Made by a program: the position numbers and the translations under genes. The notes beneath the pieces were generated by a model, which was not told the DNA's origin, did no database searches, and saw only the letters and a program-made list of their open reading frames with translations. Source: Paulownia fortunei (taxonomy: Eukaryota; Streptophyta; Magnoliopsida; Lamiales; Paulowniaceae). Taken from it: DNA of 64,000 nt. Below, in pieces: positions 36,963 through 51,037 of this stretch (the stretch's first letter is position 1; each line of letters begins with the position of its first letter). The stretch is from contig JAGSPU010000052.1 in assembly GCA_019321725.1 (NCBI GenBank), forward strand, positions 1 through 64,000, given 5' to 3'.

Positions 36963-39900
36963 CGGAGCACGGAGATCAAAACGGCTTGGTGATCTCCAGC
37001 CTGCCCCTCAGCCCGCTAATCAAGAAGAGAATTTTATCGCACCTGCTCAGAATAGAACCAGAAGGAGGGGAAGAGGGAGAGGCAATGCAGCTGCTGTAGC
37101 AAAAGGGCCTTCTGCAGCAACACCCACTAGGCCAACTGCTGCTGGTAGAGGCAGGGGGATTAGGTTGATAGATTTAGACCCAGAGCCACCTTGTGAGGTT
37201 CTTCCTCAAGCTGTTGGTGTTGGGGCTGGGGAACCGGCTTTTAATAGAGTAGAGGGCGTTGCAGATAAGGAAATTGCCATGGACGGCGGCAGTGCTGATA
37301 AAGTAATGGGAGTTGAAGAAGAAGCGAGTACAACTCCGGTGCCTGAGAGGGTAATTTCTTACTTGTTCTTCTCACATTCTGCTATACTTTGGAAATATTA
37401 TGGGCATTTTTTGAACTTTTTGAGATTGCTGGCGCCATTAATATTGTTCCTTAATTATTATTTATTGGTTTCGGATAGTATCTGGTAACTGAGTCCGGTT
37501 TGTTGGTGCAGGTACAAGTGGGCAATTCTCCGATGTATAAGACAGAAAGGAAATTAGGTAAGGGTGGATTTGGCCAAGTTTATGTTGGCCGAAGGGTAAG
37601 TGGTGGCACGGAAAGAACAGGGCCAGATGCAATCGAGGTATCATATGTCACGTGTTATTGACATCTGGGGATTTTCAGAAATCTAAACACTATCTAATAT
37701 TATCTTGTCAGTATCTGAATTTAATTGGGAAAGTTTATCTTTCTGTAGGTTGCATTGAAGTTTGAACACCGGAATAGTAAGGGTTGCAATTATGGCCCTC
37801 CATATGAGTGGCAGGTGTACAAGTAAGTTCTCTGTTCATAATTTAAGGATGTTCTCATTTCTTTTTGTTTTAAATGTTCATGTGTTTGTATTTGTTTTAT
37901 TTTATGAAAAGCACCCTTAATGGATGTTATGGGATCCCATGGGTTCACTACAAGGGTCGCCAAGGAGATTTTTACATTCTGGTGAGTGTGATATCTTGAT
38001 TTTCGGTTTTCAGAATTTTCTATATTGTTTCTAATGAATATTATTTCAGGTCATGGATATGCTTGGGCCCAGTCTTTGGGATGTTTGGAATTCTTTGGGC
38101 CAGTCGTAATACCCTCTCTCTTTATCTTCCTACCCTGCCCTTCCCAAAGTTCACATGCACTTGATCATGAGCACTGAATCATGATCAGAATTCCAAAAGT
38201 CGCCATTATATTCTCCTTTTTTGTGCTACATGTTTCCTTGTTTGATGATGAGCACCTGAAACAGGATGTCTCCAAATATGGTGGCTTGCATCGCGGTGGA
38301 GGCTATCTCAATTCTTGAAAAGCTCCACATGAAGGGGTAAAACCTACTTGATATTATTCCTATCATGTCTAACCGTAGCTTTCCTGAAAAGATGTTGATT
38401 TTCATGATCTTTGTTCTTGTATTATTTGCTTTCAATTGCTTTCTTCACTTGAAGACACTATTGATTACCACTACGCCTCTCTGTCACTAATCTAGATTTG
38501 TGCATGGAGATGTGAAGCCAGAAAACTTTTTACTTGGTCAGCCTGGAACAGCTGATGAGAAAAAGCTATATCTTATTGATCTTGGTTTGGGTATGATGCT
38601 CCATTCTTATTCTCTTTTTCTGTGTTCTGACTACCTTATACTGATAAGTCAACAGCAAAACATGTTGAAAGACAGTGCAACCAATTATTTATTTTCCGTA
38701 GTATTTATGGTTACTTCTATTTTTTATCCACTTTTACTCTCTTAGTCTATAGTCTGCTCTCTGGTTTTCATTACATTTGTGGTGCAGCTTCTCGCTGGAA
38801 AGACGCATCATCTGGTCAACATGTCGAGTATGATCAGAGGCCAGATATATTTAGGTTTGTGAAGCTTACATAAATTTCGTTGCATAATCCTGGCTTAGTT
38901 TGGACTAATAAACTCCTTTGGTCTATCGATAGAGGCACAATAAGGTATGCAAGTGTGCACGCACACTTGGGCCGTACAGGAAGTAGGAGGGACGATCTTG
39001 AGTCGCTAGCATACACCCTGATATTTCTCATAAAGGGAAGGTTGCCATGGCAAGGCTATCAGGTGATTGGCATCATTGCTTCAGTAACTTATGGTAGCTT
39101 ATCCCATTGGATTTAACTTATTGTTCCCCCTTCTTGTTTTCGATGATGACAGGGCGACAATAAGAGCTTTCTAGTCTGTAAAAAGAAAATGGCCACTTCT
39201 CCAGAGTTGATGTGTTGCTTTTGCCCTGCTCCATTCAAACAGTTCCTTGAGGCTGTTACTAATATGAAGTTTGATGAGGAGCCAAATTATTCTAAGCTGA
39301 TATCCTTTTTTGAAAGTCTCATTGAACCATGCACGTCACTGAGACCAATAAGAATTGACGGAGCTCTTAAGGTAACATAAAAAGCCTGTCTGTACAATTG
39401 AGCTAGGTGTGTAGACATAAATCCCATTGACATCTATTTACTTTTGTAACCATTATGACGGTAACCCTGGAGGCTTTCACTTGCTTGGAGTCTCACACAG
39501 CACAATTGGCGAGCAGAGCCAAGCTAGCAACACATACAAGCCTTTATCTTATTAATGTATATCTGTTTAGTTACACACTTTCATCTTAAACTTTTTGTTC
39601 TATCCCTCAGGTTGGGCAAAAGCGTGGGAGGTTGCTCATTAACTTGGAAGAGGATGAGCAACCAAAGAAGAAAGTACGACTGGGCAGTCCTGCTACTCAA
39701 TGGATTTCAGTGTATAATGCACGACGCCCCATGAAACAACGGTGTGTGCCTACTAAATATTTATTTGGTGCAATATGAACATGCATTTTGTTATGTCTCC
39801 AAATCTTGATTGTCATAATTTGGCCCATCTAGTGCACATCCAAGGACTTAGCAAATGTGTAAAGAAAAAGATGATATAAACTAATTATCTGCCTATCTTG

Positions 39901-42900
39901 GCATTATATCCAGAAAAATGACCTCCAAAAATTTAAGTCAACAACCCTTTTAACCGTATTCCGGCTCCCTCTTCTTTGAAGTTGTAAACCAGTGAGAATA
40001 TATTTTCTTGTACCTCAATAATTGTTTGTTACATTGTATGTAAAGGCCATTACGTTCTTGCAGTTAGGGTTGTCAATCAAGTCGAGCTAGCTGAGCCTGC
40101 TTGGGCTCATGGGGGAGGGATTAGTCACAGATATTTGATTGTATCTCTAATCATATTCATTCCTTCTGATGTCATTAACTAGACTGACAAAAAGGGGAAT
40201 GTCAACGCATCCAGGAAAAAAATGATCTATCAATAAACCTGCTAAAAGCCTCGAACCATAGCATACGTAGTACTGGGGCCACAGAGAGAGATGTTTTTAG
40301 ATCTCGCTTTGAAAACCTCCTTTTTTTATTTATTGTAATACATAAAGATAATGCATATATGATCAGATGCATATGAATCCCTACTTCAAATTGAAATGTA
40401 CAACGATCCATAAGATTTTCCTTTTCTTAAAATTAAAACAGAAAACAATGCATCCCCTCTTAGCGAGTAGTTCCAAAAATTACTCATTTATTTTTATGGT
40501 ATATATATAATAAGACTGTTCACAACCCAAGCTCCATAGCTAAGGAGCTTTTGTTCTCAAGTTTTGCATTTATTCTAGTTTTTTGTTTGAATACAAATTG
40601 AGCTTCAAGCTGAGCTTGAGCAAACCCATTTTTTTGTTCATTATAATTAATAAATTAAATCTATTACCAAATAGAAGGAGTAACACTTTCAAACACTTTA
40701 AAATAATCAAAATCTAATTCTATCCGTACTAAATGACAAGTCGATGACTTAATTGTGAGGCAAAAACGCCAGTGATCTCTATAATAAAACACCAATTTGA
40801 ATTCCAAAACTAAACAGATTTACCAGTTTCTCTATATTGTCCTTCAAATTTGGAATTCATGATTTTATACGATTTCACTTAGTATTATTTTGCATATCTT
40901 GTATTTAATATATAAATATGTATTATTATTTTTATCTAGTCTGAGCCCAAGTCCAATCCAAGCCAAGCCTACTTCTCACACTCGGCTTGAATTTAAATGT
41001 AAGAAACTAACCTTCGGTCAAGCTCGGTTTGGTTTGAAAGCATATAAAGCTTGTTCGTAAATTATCAGGCCGAGTTTGCAAGCTTTGAAGCAGCTTGGAC
41101 TCATTGGCAGTCCTACTTGCAGTACCATATATTCTGTGGATTAAGAAAAAATCTAGAGAATAAATGAGGCTGAAGAAATCTATTACTCGAGAGCATGCAA
41201 ATGCACAATTACTGATACTACCTTTACAATTGGTTTAATGATACACCTCATTCTTTTGCACCTTTGTTATTTTCTGGTTGATATGGAGGTTCAGATTTTA
41301 ATGCAGGCATGTAACTTTTTCAGATTTTCTTTATTGCTCTGTGATAAGTGAAATTTATTGCTGATGCCCCAAGCTGAGGGTGGGTTATAAGCAGGGTTTG
41401 ATGCCTGTTTTTACTTAGTTGAGAAAAAGAAAATCCAAATGAACCTAGTTTGTGTTCTTCTCCTTCCTAGCCCTATTGTGTGTTTGTGCATCGATTGATT
41501 ATATACTTATTTAATTAAACGTTGCACAAGAGAAGCAACACTTTATCTGTTGGACCAGTTCCTTCCCTATGCTATCTTGACGAGGGCTTTTTTTTTGTGC
41601 TAACATATGGAAATCACTGCACATAACCTCTGCCCTAAAATAGCAAGGATGTAGTATCATGCTTGCGTTGTGAAAAGCTTGGGCATGTAGACCACACGAA
41701 TGCTTTTTCCTATCATAGGATGCATGTGAAGGGCAGTAGTGTATCTGATGTCTAATGTTCTTAGATTCATGCTAACTGCATTATAATTGCTTGCATTGCA
41801 TGTGGAAGGTAAAAAGCGCCATAGCAACCTTTGTATGGAAAATTGTATTTAAAAATCTCATTTGACAAGTTTATTATACTGGTGGTTGGTTATAGTTTCT
41901 TCTTCATTCTGTCACTTATCTATGTATGTTATTTCTCAGATTTGATGAGTTTTGAAAGCTTAGCTGCTGAATATAATGTATATGTATATATATATATATA
42001 CAATATATATGTTGCTGATGTTGAATCTTTTCTGAAGAACAAAAAAAAGAAAGATAAATTGGTACCGATTCCGGAAAACATTTGTAACTAATTCTTGAAA
42101 CAAATCTTTCTTGGATACGTAGTGGAAAGTCACAATTGCGAACTATTTATGTTGTCTTTTCATAACTGATACATCATGTGATATTTGAGTGGACATGGAA
42201 GATTTATGTGTTTGGCATGGATAGTGTCCCAAATTCTGTCGCACATAATATCTATCTAGTTATTATCTGCCTGAGATTGTTGTTTTTGTAGATACCACTA
42301 CAATGTTGCAGACTCAAGACTCCGTCAACATGTAGAGAAGGGTAATGAAGATGGCTTGTATATTAGCTGTGTGGCTTCTGCAGCAAATCTTTGGGCCTTG
42401 ATCATGGATGCGGAACAGGTTTCACTTCGCAGGTCTATGAACTTTCAGCTGTTTTTCTTCATAAGGTTTGTTTATCCTACTACTATTTGATTTTATAATT
42501 CTTGTCGGTTTCTCCATTCTGGCTGGACATACCTGCCCATGTGAATAATAACATTTTCTGGTTTACCTCAGGATTGGATAATGGAACAATGGGAGAAAAA
42601 CTATTACATCAGTTCTATAGCTGGTGCAGCTAATGGAAGTTCCCTGGTTGTTATGTCTAAAGGTTGGTTGAAGTTTGTCTTGCTGTGTCTATTTTATGTG
42701 TTTCCTTCATGCCCCATGCATTTTCCTTCATTTTGAGATAGTTTTTTTTTTATTATATTCTCCTCTCACAGATGCTCAATGAAAATAACTAAAATTTTAA
42801 GGGTGAGATTGTGTTTATCATATGTATGAGACTAATGTTTTGCCTTGTATTTTTGGGAATCCTTTAGGAACTCCTTATACCCAACAGTCATATAAAGTTA

Positions 42901-43626
42901 GCGAATCGTTTTTCGTTCAAGTGGATTAATAAAAAGTGGAAAGAAGGTTTCCATGTCACATCCATGACTACTGCTGGCAGTCGCTGGGGTGTTGTAATGT
43001 CTAGAAATTCTGGATACTCTGAACAGGTAAAACTTGATTATTTGGTTGAATTGGTCACTCTGTGGAATTATGCGATCTACATATCCGGATATTCTGTAAG
43101 CAACACTCACTGATGCTGACTGGTTCTTAGGTTGTAGAGCTTGATTTTCTTTATCCAAGTGAGGGAATACATCGCCGATGGGAAAGTGGCTATAGAATAA
43201 CCTCCATGGCTGCTACTACCGATCAAGCGGCCTTCATACTTAGCATACCTAGACGAAAGATGATGGATGAGACCAGGAGACTCTTCGCACATCTGCATTC
43301 CCAAGTACCCATGTAAAGGTAGTAGCTTCTCTCACTTTTATTTAACCATATGCAGATTTGGGGGCAGAATAACAAATGCAACTTTCTCTCTCAATGTCTT
43401 CCGCCCTGTTCTGTAACTTTTACAGTTTGGATAGGAAATATTCATTTTGGAGGTTCTGGTCGTGCTTTTCTCATAGTTCTGATATCCCTTCAGTTTTCTC
43501 GATCTTCTGCACTTGCATAAATTGCAAGCTACTGCTGTCTGATTATCCTTTCATTTTGGTTTGCAGGAGAAGTGGTCCAAGAATCTCTACATTGCATCAA
43601 TATGTTATGGTCGTACTGTTTGCTGA
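36946..43626 (+). CDS. MLK: MUT9-like (casein kinase 1-type) protein kinase
   Basis: Sixteen coding exons: 36946-37350, 37512-37637, 37749-37822, 37912-37981, 38050-38105, 38265-38336, 38496-38590, 38788-38854, 38933-39062, 39153-39371, 39611-39741, 42292-42465, 42572-42662, 42868-43026, 43131-43318 and 43567-43626. The start [14 protein letters not shown] and Arg/Gly-rich N-terminus are typical of plant MLK/AEL kinases, which phosphorylate histone H3 and light and clock regulators in the nucleus. Kinase features: glycine loop [11 protein letters not shown] (151-161), lysine K181 in [16 protein letters not shown] with catalytic D273, and D296 in a DLG (not DFG) motif. The C-terminal domain follows ([20 protein letters not shown], tail [14 protein letters not shown]). 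Three one-base frameshifts lie beyond the kinase domain: a loss at 42411-42413, a gain in the T-run 42909-42913 and a loss at 43273-43274. Correcting them gives 2118 nt, 705 aa. Confidence 0.9.
40065..41115. mobile_element. Non-autonomous hAT element in a kinase intron (1051 bp)
   Basis: Flanked by a perfect 8-bp target duplication, CTTGCAGT, at 40057-40064 and 41116-41123. The inward-reading ends are TAGGGTTGTCAATCAAGTC and TAGGACTGCCAATGAGTCC, followed by AGCT-rich subterminal motifs (GAGC/GCTC/AAGCTT types). There is no transposase. It sits inside the 2.55-kb intron 39742-42291 of the MUT9-like kinase, away from the splice sites. The exact duplication suggests a fairly recent insertion. 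Confidence 0.85.
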
Positions 43627-44667
43627 AGCTGTTGTATAATCTGTATTTGTCTTGAAGAAGATGATGGGCTAAAATTTTGAAAGCTGAGATTATCCGGCTC
43701 ACACATTTCAATCACATTGGGCAAATTAGCTGTTACTCTGTCTCAAAGACCATGTTTTTAGCCTGTAAAAATTACCTCTTGTGCTTCTCTGTATGATGAA
43801 GAAAAGACCTAGGAAAACAACAAAGAAGCTGCCAAACCATGGCCTGGAAGGGACATGATTTGGCGGGAGAAAAAAATTGAAGTTGTGGGGGTCCTCTGTT
43901 AGCTGATAGTGGTTACATGGTATGGTGGGGATGGCGTTCCCATAAGCTTGCCATTTTACACTAATACTTTACTATGGGATTTAAGTGTGTGTCATTGACC
44001 CTTGGTTTCCAAAATGAAGATTTATTAATTGTAGGAAATATTGAGTAAGCCTATGATGCACTTGGTATATCTGCGGAAGGGATGTAATTGTATATTGATG
44101 CCTTAATGAGGGAGCAAAGTAAAGCCTAAAGTAATTGTAATGACAGATGGTTTTGCGTTTGACTGGCACATGGAGTAGCAAAAGAAGGTGGCAATTAAGA
44201 TGTGGGATGGTCGAGTGTTGAAAGGAGTAGGAGTTTTATCTTGTTTGTGGAGCAAAGTTATCTGTCGCATTGAAAGGATTAAAAAAAGTTAAATTGTTTG
44301 TGAATATATTAGGGTGGGTGTTGGAAGAGAGTTTATACCATTATCCTGCTTTATTTCGTGTTTGTTATCTAACCGAAGGATGAGAGGGGGGGGGGGGTGT
44401 CTGTGGCTCGCTTCCCACCAAAATGGTTTTGGATTTTCCATTTCGTAACATAACTTGCTAATTATCCAATCAACATTTTTATACATGAAAACGGACATGG
44501 CTATTCTATGAATGTGGGTAGGATTCAACACCCTTGCCGTCCTCACTACTATATATATATATACAAGTCCTGCATCTGTGTGGGTTGTGTTCACATACAA
44601 CCGTGCAATGCAACAGTTAGCTCCCAGCCAAACCAATCTGACCTTTCAAAGATAACAAATACCCGGT

Positions 44668-44670
<3 letters not shown>
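43627..44670. other. 3' flank of the kinase gene
   Basis: About 1 kb downstream of the kinase stop, probably including its 3' UTR. A G-run lies at about 44388-44397. Open frames here are short and unlike any family I know. Confidence 0.45.

Positions 44671-44710
<40 letters not shown>
44671..44710. repeat. (AT)20 microsatellite
   Basis: Forty uninterrupted bases of alternating A and T. Confidence 0.97.
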
Positions 44711-44717
<7 letters not shown>

Positions 44718-47689
44718 ATGCGAGGACTGAGTTAGACTAAAACTTCACGGAAATTTTGAGGTTTTGTTTGGTTTCTTTTCTGGGAATGTATTTTATTCCT
44801 TCAGAAATTTAATCAAATGTAACACCACTGTTTCTGAATATCACATTTCTTTTTTTTCTTTAGAACATCATAATCATTGCTGAAGTTAAAAGTTCCACAA
44901 ATTTCTAGTGGTATACCATCGGAAAAATTTCCTCGATGGATTGACCACACACACACATATTATGTATTTCCCCCCAACAAATAAAATTAATTTCAAAAAT
45001 ACTTTAAATCAATAATTTCAAAAAATAAAATAAATATGCTCGCATTTCTCAAATATTTTCAAAATCCCACTTTTCTAAAATATTATTTTTATAACACTTA
45101 AAAAAGCAAAAAAAAAAAAAAAAAAAAAAAAAACATAGCCCAAAAGTTTTTAAGTGCATGCGAAAGCCTATTAATAATTATCAAGGTTAGGTCCATACTT
45201 CGCTATCTTTGAAAGATTTTAAACCTCCTTTAAAATTTTTAATCTATGAAAAGGAGGGATTATCTGGGGGGATAATTGTATAAAATCTCCCCACATTGTA
45301 GCGAAATTCCAAAAATCCCCTTGTATTAAAACAATAGCCTAAGAACGCCTATGTAATTTAGAAGCCCTCATAAAACCCGTTTTCCGTTATACTTAACACG
45401 AATTGTCCGTTGTACTCAACACGAATTGTCCGTTGTACTTACGCGGAACTGATTGTGTGTTGGCCCACTTTGAATAATTTCTCTAGCCTAAATTGATAAA
45501 TTACTCATGTATATAAAGCGACATATAAATAAAATTACAAAAAAGCCATTTACATGATCTGTTGGATTCCTTTTGAATTATTTTAATAAATGATATTTTT
45601 AGCTATAAAAAATATTAATCTAATATAAAATAAATAAATACCTCATTCATCTTGAATTAATTTCTATGAAAATATCTAATTAAATCTTAATTTGTAAATA
45701 TTAAAAATCATTACACTTTCAGTTCTCTATTTTTAAATCTAATTCAAAAGTAATATTTTTTTTACTTTTAAATTAATTTTTTCACTTATATAAAAATTTT
45801 TAATTGATTTTAATAAGTCCTGCTTTAAATATAAAATTTTCTCCTTTAAAAATAAAAATAGAGAATGACATCTTATTCTCTCTTTTAGCAATTTTATTTT
45901 TCTTGTTCTTCCTTTCCAACCACCACCATCTACCTACGCAACCCTAGCCGACGACCCATCCCAATGGTGGCGCCGCCCCATACAGTGGTTGCGACAATAA
46001 CCCATAATTACTTAATTCAACAGAAGAAGAAGGAATTCGGACAGAAAAAGAAGAATGAAATATGACAATAAAAAGAAGAAGAAAATCGAAGAAGAAGAAG
46101 GAGGAAATTGACACCGACACCCCACCCCAACCCCCGACCCAAATCGTGCCACCCCAGCCACCCACCTGTCGCCCCCAAGCTCCAACCGCACCCATGGTGT
46201 AGCTCCACCGCACTACTACCACCCAGCCCCACCTAAAATAGCCCATCCATCGTCTCCACCCCACCACCTGTGACCTCGCCACCCCCCAGCCACCCACTCA
46301 TCGTCTCCACCTCCACCACCCTATGCCCTTTGTTCTATAATAAGTAATCCACCTTTCATCTCAACCATCGTCAAAGAAATCAACTAAATAAAGAAGAAAA
46401 AAAGAAAAACGTAACCCACCCCCAACGGCGCTTGCAACCACCAAAACACCTGCCACCAAACCTGTCGGTCGCCAATGGTGGAGGTGATGATGTGGTTGAC
46501 TTGTTTTGGCAATGAAATCTTTTGGGACAAATACATAAATAATCTATGGCCTATAAACTTTGTTTAGATCTGACAGATGTGTGAATTTTAGGTCTAGAAA
46601 ATAAAAAATTTAAAAAAATTATATGAAAATTATGGACCATTGATAGTTTCTTATAATAATATCTGATGGGTGAAAAACTCAATTTTAATCTCATGAATTA
46701 GAAATTTTGTATATGATACAATGGTTCCAAAAGGAGGAGTATAACGGGCATTTTATATGCAAAAGTTAAAAGGTGTTTGGGTTTTTTAGCAACTGTGAGA
46801 CGTGTGCAGACTTTTGAACAACATCAAGATTTTTAATGCTATTATTATAATATAGAATTTTTTTGTTTCAATTTTGCCAAAATATAGGAAACTTTTACGT
46901 AATTATCCCTATCTGCGGATATCATAACCTGGTTAAAAGAGGGGAGATATATATATATATATATTATAGTTATTCATCTTTATCAAAAAAAATTAAAAAT
47001 TCATCAAGAATATATCTTTGTTCCATTTTTTATATTCCATCCAAATTTAAGTAACGAAAATATAATCATTCATCTTAAATTTTTTTAGGTGTTTAATATA
47101 CTTATTTATCACTTTAGCTTTTAAAAATCTAAAGTTATTAATTATTTTTCTATCTTGTAGTTAAAAATTCATTTTCTTTTCTAGGTTGAATGAATTTGAA
47201 CTTGAATTTAATATGCAAAATACTGAAAATCCACGATTTCATCAAAAATACTTTATTCCAATGGGTAATCGTTAAATTTATTAATTTAGGAGAGTGAATG
47301 AGACATGTCATATAGTTGACAAAAAATAAAATGTATTTAGTCTTGGAAAAAAACTTTCTTTCTATAGAAGAAAAAGAAATGAATATATCTACCACATAAT
47401 ATAGCATCGGAGAATTATGGTTTAAAGTAGAGTGGATTAGTGGATTAGGAGCAAAATGCATTCTTTTACTATACGAGAGATACTATTGGACTTGTGTTTA
47501 CATATTGTTGACATTGAAATTTTTTTGGGACAAATTGTCCAATATATTGAATAAAATATTTAGTTATCAATTTAAAAGTTTATATGTATATTCGGATGAC
47601 ATCAATTTAATTATAAAATTGAATAGTTAATGTAATTGATATTCAAATATTTATTTATCAAACATATAAAATGCAGCAAGTCTTAAGTC
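44711..47689. other. Intergenic with simple repeats, no gene recognised
   Basis: AT-rich, with a poly-A run (45112-45133) and a short tandem repeat, TTGTCCGTTGTACT, at about 45405-45440. Around 46090-46320 a C-rich patch (CCACC/CCAGCC repeats) creates open frames of 117 and 71 residues on the minus strand (45944-46297, 46017-46232); they are Gly/Trp/Val low complexity and I do not accept them as genes. Confidence 0.5.
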
Positions 47690-48960
47690 AAGATGTTGCG
47701 GTGCATCGAATAGTATCTTGCAATCTAATAAGGTAAAGACAAACCAAATTGAACTACATGGTGTACTTAAATATGATATCAAATTAAATCAAAATTTGAA
47801 TTTGAATTTCTCTTTTTAAAATAACCTAAATATTGAAGAAAATACATTCAATTGGATTATAGCTCTCCTCCCTCAAACATCTATAGCAAAAGGTCATTGA
47901 GTCCAATACGAACAACTTGAAGAAGGAAAAATCATCTAATCATCAAAAGGGTTCACAACTCTTCTGATTTTCACTCGAAACCTCTGAGCCAACTGAATAA
48001 GTTTACAAGTTAACAAAGACTCAAGTCCAACATTAAGCTTCAAGTTTCAAGCTTTTGCCACAATGAAGTATTGCGACCACCGTCTTCAAGTAATTGATTA
48101 GCTTGTTTGTGGTTTCTTTCCCGCAAATCTATGAGGAGATTTTATATCTGGTTCAAGAACAATTCTCAAACCTTTGGTTCAAGGATCAAGGGATTAGTCT
48201 TCTATTGGAGATTATCAATTATTAATCGTAATTTTTTTTCATACATAATTTGTCCATATTATTTTCTTTATCACGTTATTATTTACACACATAAAAGTTT
48301 GTGAGAATAAATTTCTAGCACGTATGATAGGACCAACTTTGCCGCTCATCTCTTCTTCTCATGAAAAAATATCAATTTAAGCACACTATGTCGTCAATAA
48401 ATATCTTAAATTGTTGATCAAAATAATATGTTAGAAAAGGACAACCCGCAACAACATATCACTCATTTCATGGAGGCTTGCAACAATATAGGGATTGATT
48501 ATGATTTCTTTGTAAAGTAGTTCTTATGCTCTATGAATGACAATACATTTGATTGGTATGTTGACTTAAAGTTGGGCTGGGGTTATGCTAGGGCTCCATT
48601 GAGAGTTGGAAGCATATGGAGAGAGAGTTCCTAAATTATTTCTATAGTTGAGCTATCATCATGGTGGAGCTATTGAAAATATGCGATTAGTGGATAAAAG
48701 AGCCCGTCATCAATTACATCCGATAGATGAAGGAACTTAACTCTCGACTACAAAGATCAAATATGTCAGCTTTCGCCCATCAAGATATGCTTTCAAAGTA
48801 TACATCGGGACTCTGCTATATTTTTCAACCAATAAAGTCATGAAGTTTTGAGGAGTTGGTTACCAAACACATGTCACTGAACATAGTATCATGGTTAGTG
48901 GACAAGAAGGCATTCCTCTCCGAGAATCTCATGAAGATGACGAGGACAATTTTCCTTAGT
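47690..48960 (+). mobile_element. Decayed Ty3/gypsy retrotransposon: LTR-like end plus gag
   Basis: 48421-48960 is a broken gag reading frame. Segments in shifting frames resemble the retrotransposon gag domain (HITHFMEACNNIGIDYDFF, NDNTFDWYV, SWKHMEREFLNYF, KYTSGLCYIFQP). In-frame stops and frameshifts are frequent, so it is not functional. The preceding ~600 bp (47690-48330) has the look of an LTR end and leader, but I could not fix TG/CA termini or a primer-binding site. No pol domain was found downstream, so the copy is truncated. Confidence 0.6.
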
Positions 48961-50913
48961 TTTTGAATATAAAATGCTCTTAAGTACGGGCATAAATTAT
49001 TTAAAATTTTCAAATTAAAATTTTCTTAAATTTATGGGTATGAGCTTAAACTATTTGAGGTCTTCAAATTAAGATCTCATGTGCTCTTTGATAAGAGCAT
49101 GAACTTTCAATAAAGTTCCTTAGGGACGTATAAAATGTCTGCACAATAGAACAAATTCAAATATTTCTTGACATGAGTATAAATTATTTATAAAATCAAA
49201 ATTAAGTAAATTCCATGATACGAATATAAAATATTTACAAAATTAAATTCAAGGGGACTTTTTGAGACGATTTTGACTATCTATAGAATTAAGATTGTGT
49301 TTGATTTTGGTTTAAATATTAATCAAATAAAATTTGAATGAATTTTAATCGATTCAAACGCGAATCAACTAGATTAACTTGACCTTTTTATACATATTTT
49401 ATTATTTTGACTAATCGAGATGAGTACGGGTTGAATTTCATACGTTCAAATTTGATTTATTATATTTAATAAATTGAGTTAAAAAAACTTTTAACAATTA
49501 ATCAGTAATCAAGTATCGAGTAATTTAATTTGTTGTTCAACCTAATTCTCGTTATTCACATTTAGTAAGTACAACACACATATATATTACAAATATTATA
49601 TTCATGTTAAATTTGGTTTAGTTAGATTAGTGAATAATGGTGAATATTGAAATATTAGAAGATCTATATTGTACATATGACAAAAAATAATTTTCATATG
49701 GTTTTACCAAATTCTCATTTTGTAAAACCCTTTGAAAATATGCTATTGTAGTTCATTTTGAAATGAATTGCTTGCTTGATCTTTTATTTCTTACTTCAAT
49801 GTAATTACCTTAGATAATATGCAAGATTATTTTAAATCACAATTTTAGATGTTTTGATACTTAAATTATCTTAAAGTTGAATTACATTTCTAAAAAATAT
49901 GTTTTCCATGTTTTCGTGATACAAAATTAAAAACTTAAATAATAAATATACTCTAATAAATCACAAAAAAGTATTTGATGTGGAAAGGTATCTAGTATTC
50001 AAAAGTCAACTCATCGTAAACTATAAGGTTATGCTTGCGAGACACGAGACAAAAAAAAAAAAAAAAAAAAAAAAGAAAGCTGCAAATTGTCAATTGAATT
50101 GAGGTACCTCAAAATAGAAAAATGAGTTATTTATAGGAAGATTGAATTCCAGTTTAATATAATGCGTGATCAGTAGGAATGCTAGGCTCATGGACTTGGC
50201 AAGCGTTATTGAACATCTGGAATGTAGCATTTGGGCGGCCCATAAGGATTCAATGTGTTCTTTATTTGTATTATTTAAAATGACTTTTGTGCACAGCATT
50301 GGGCAAATGCCAGTAAATTGACCATATTATTATATTAATCTTGTCATTATTTGCAGATATGAGTTAACACATATAATTATCCAGAACCATTATCCAGAAC
50401 CACACAACATTAATTCTCTCGACCTCTCTTTTTCAATCTTCATTAGTTTCATACTGAATTAAATAAATAAATTTTGCGAAAGCTTGTAGCCACTCTTTAT
50501 GAAAAAGCAAACCGTCTGAAATGGGAAAAAAAAGTTAAAAAAAAAAAAAAAGGAAAAAGGTGATAGTTGAATCAAATGCAGTAGGTACGTACACCCAAAT
50601 TTAATTCAAAGTAATTTCCAGCATCACAAAAAGGCTCTTGGAATATCACCATATACATATCTTGTCAAGAGTCAAAGAGTACTACTACAACCACAAACAC
50701 ATAGACATATTAACTAGAAACCACCCACATATAAAAAAAAAAAAAAAACCCAAAATTAAACAAAAAGAAAAAAGTGTCGGTGGTGGCATAGTAGCTCTGC
50801 ACAACCTCGGACGTGTAACATTCAGCCATCCCGAGTGGCAGCCAACCCAAATAGCGGTTCAACTTAGAAGTAATTAATTTGGCTACAGAAACCAAATTAT
50901 CTAATAAATCTAG

Positions 50914-50915
<2 letters not shown>
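48961..50915. other. Intergenic, no gene recognised
   Basis: AT-rich DNA with poly-A runs (50051-50074, 50538-50551, 50734-50748). No conserved frame or bounded element was seen. Confidence 0.45.
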
Positions 50916-50948
<33 letters not shown>

Positions 50949-50971
50949 ATATATATATATATATATATATT
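50916..50971. repeat. Compound (TC)n(TA)n microsatellite
   Basis: A TC run (50916-50946) passes directly into TATATA (50948-50971). It lies 67 bp beyond the stop codon of the patatin-like gene and probably falls in its 3' UTR. Confidence 0.95.
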
Positions 50972-51037
50972 TGTTTTTCTCCCTCTCACAAAAAATAAAA
51001 TAAAATAAAATAAATAAAAATCCATGTAATTATATTT

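Noticed and set aside
42419..42432. A 14-nt GT...AG segment that would restore the MLK frame as an intron
   Set aside because: It is far below any workable plant intron length. The skipped bases encode the conserved GFTS residues in the neighbouring frame, so a missing base explains it better.
45944..46297. 117-residue minus-strand open frame rich in Gly, Trp and Val
   Set aside because: It comes from a C-rich low-complexity patch. Two overlapping frames there are equally open and neither resembles a protein family.
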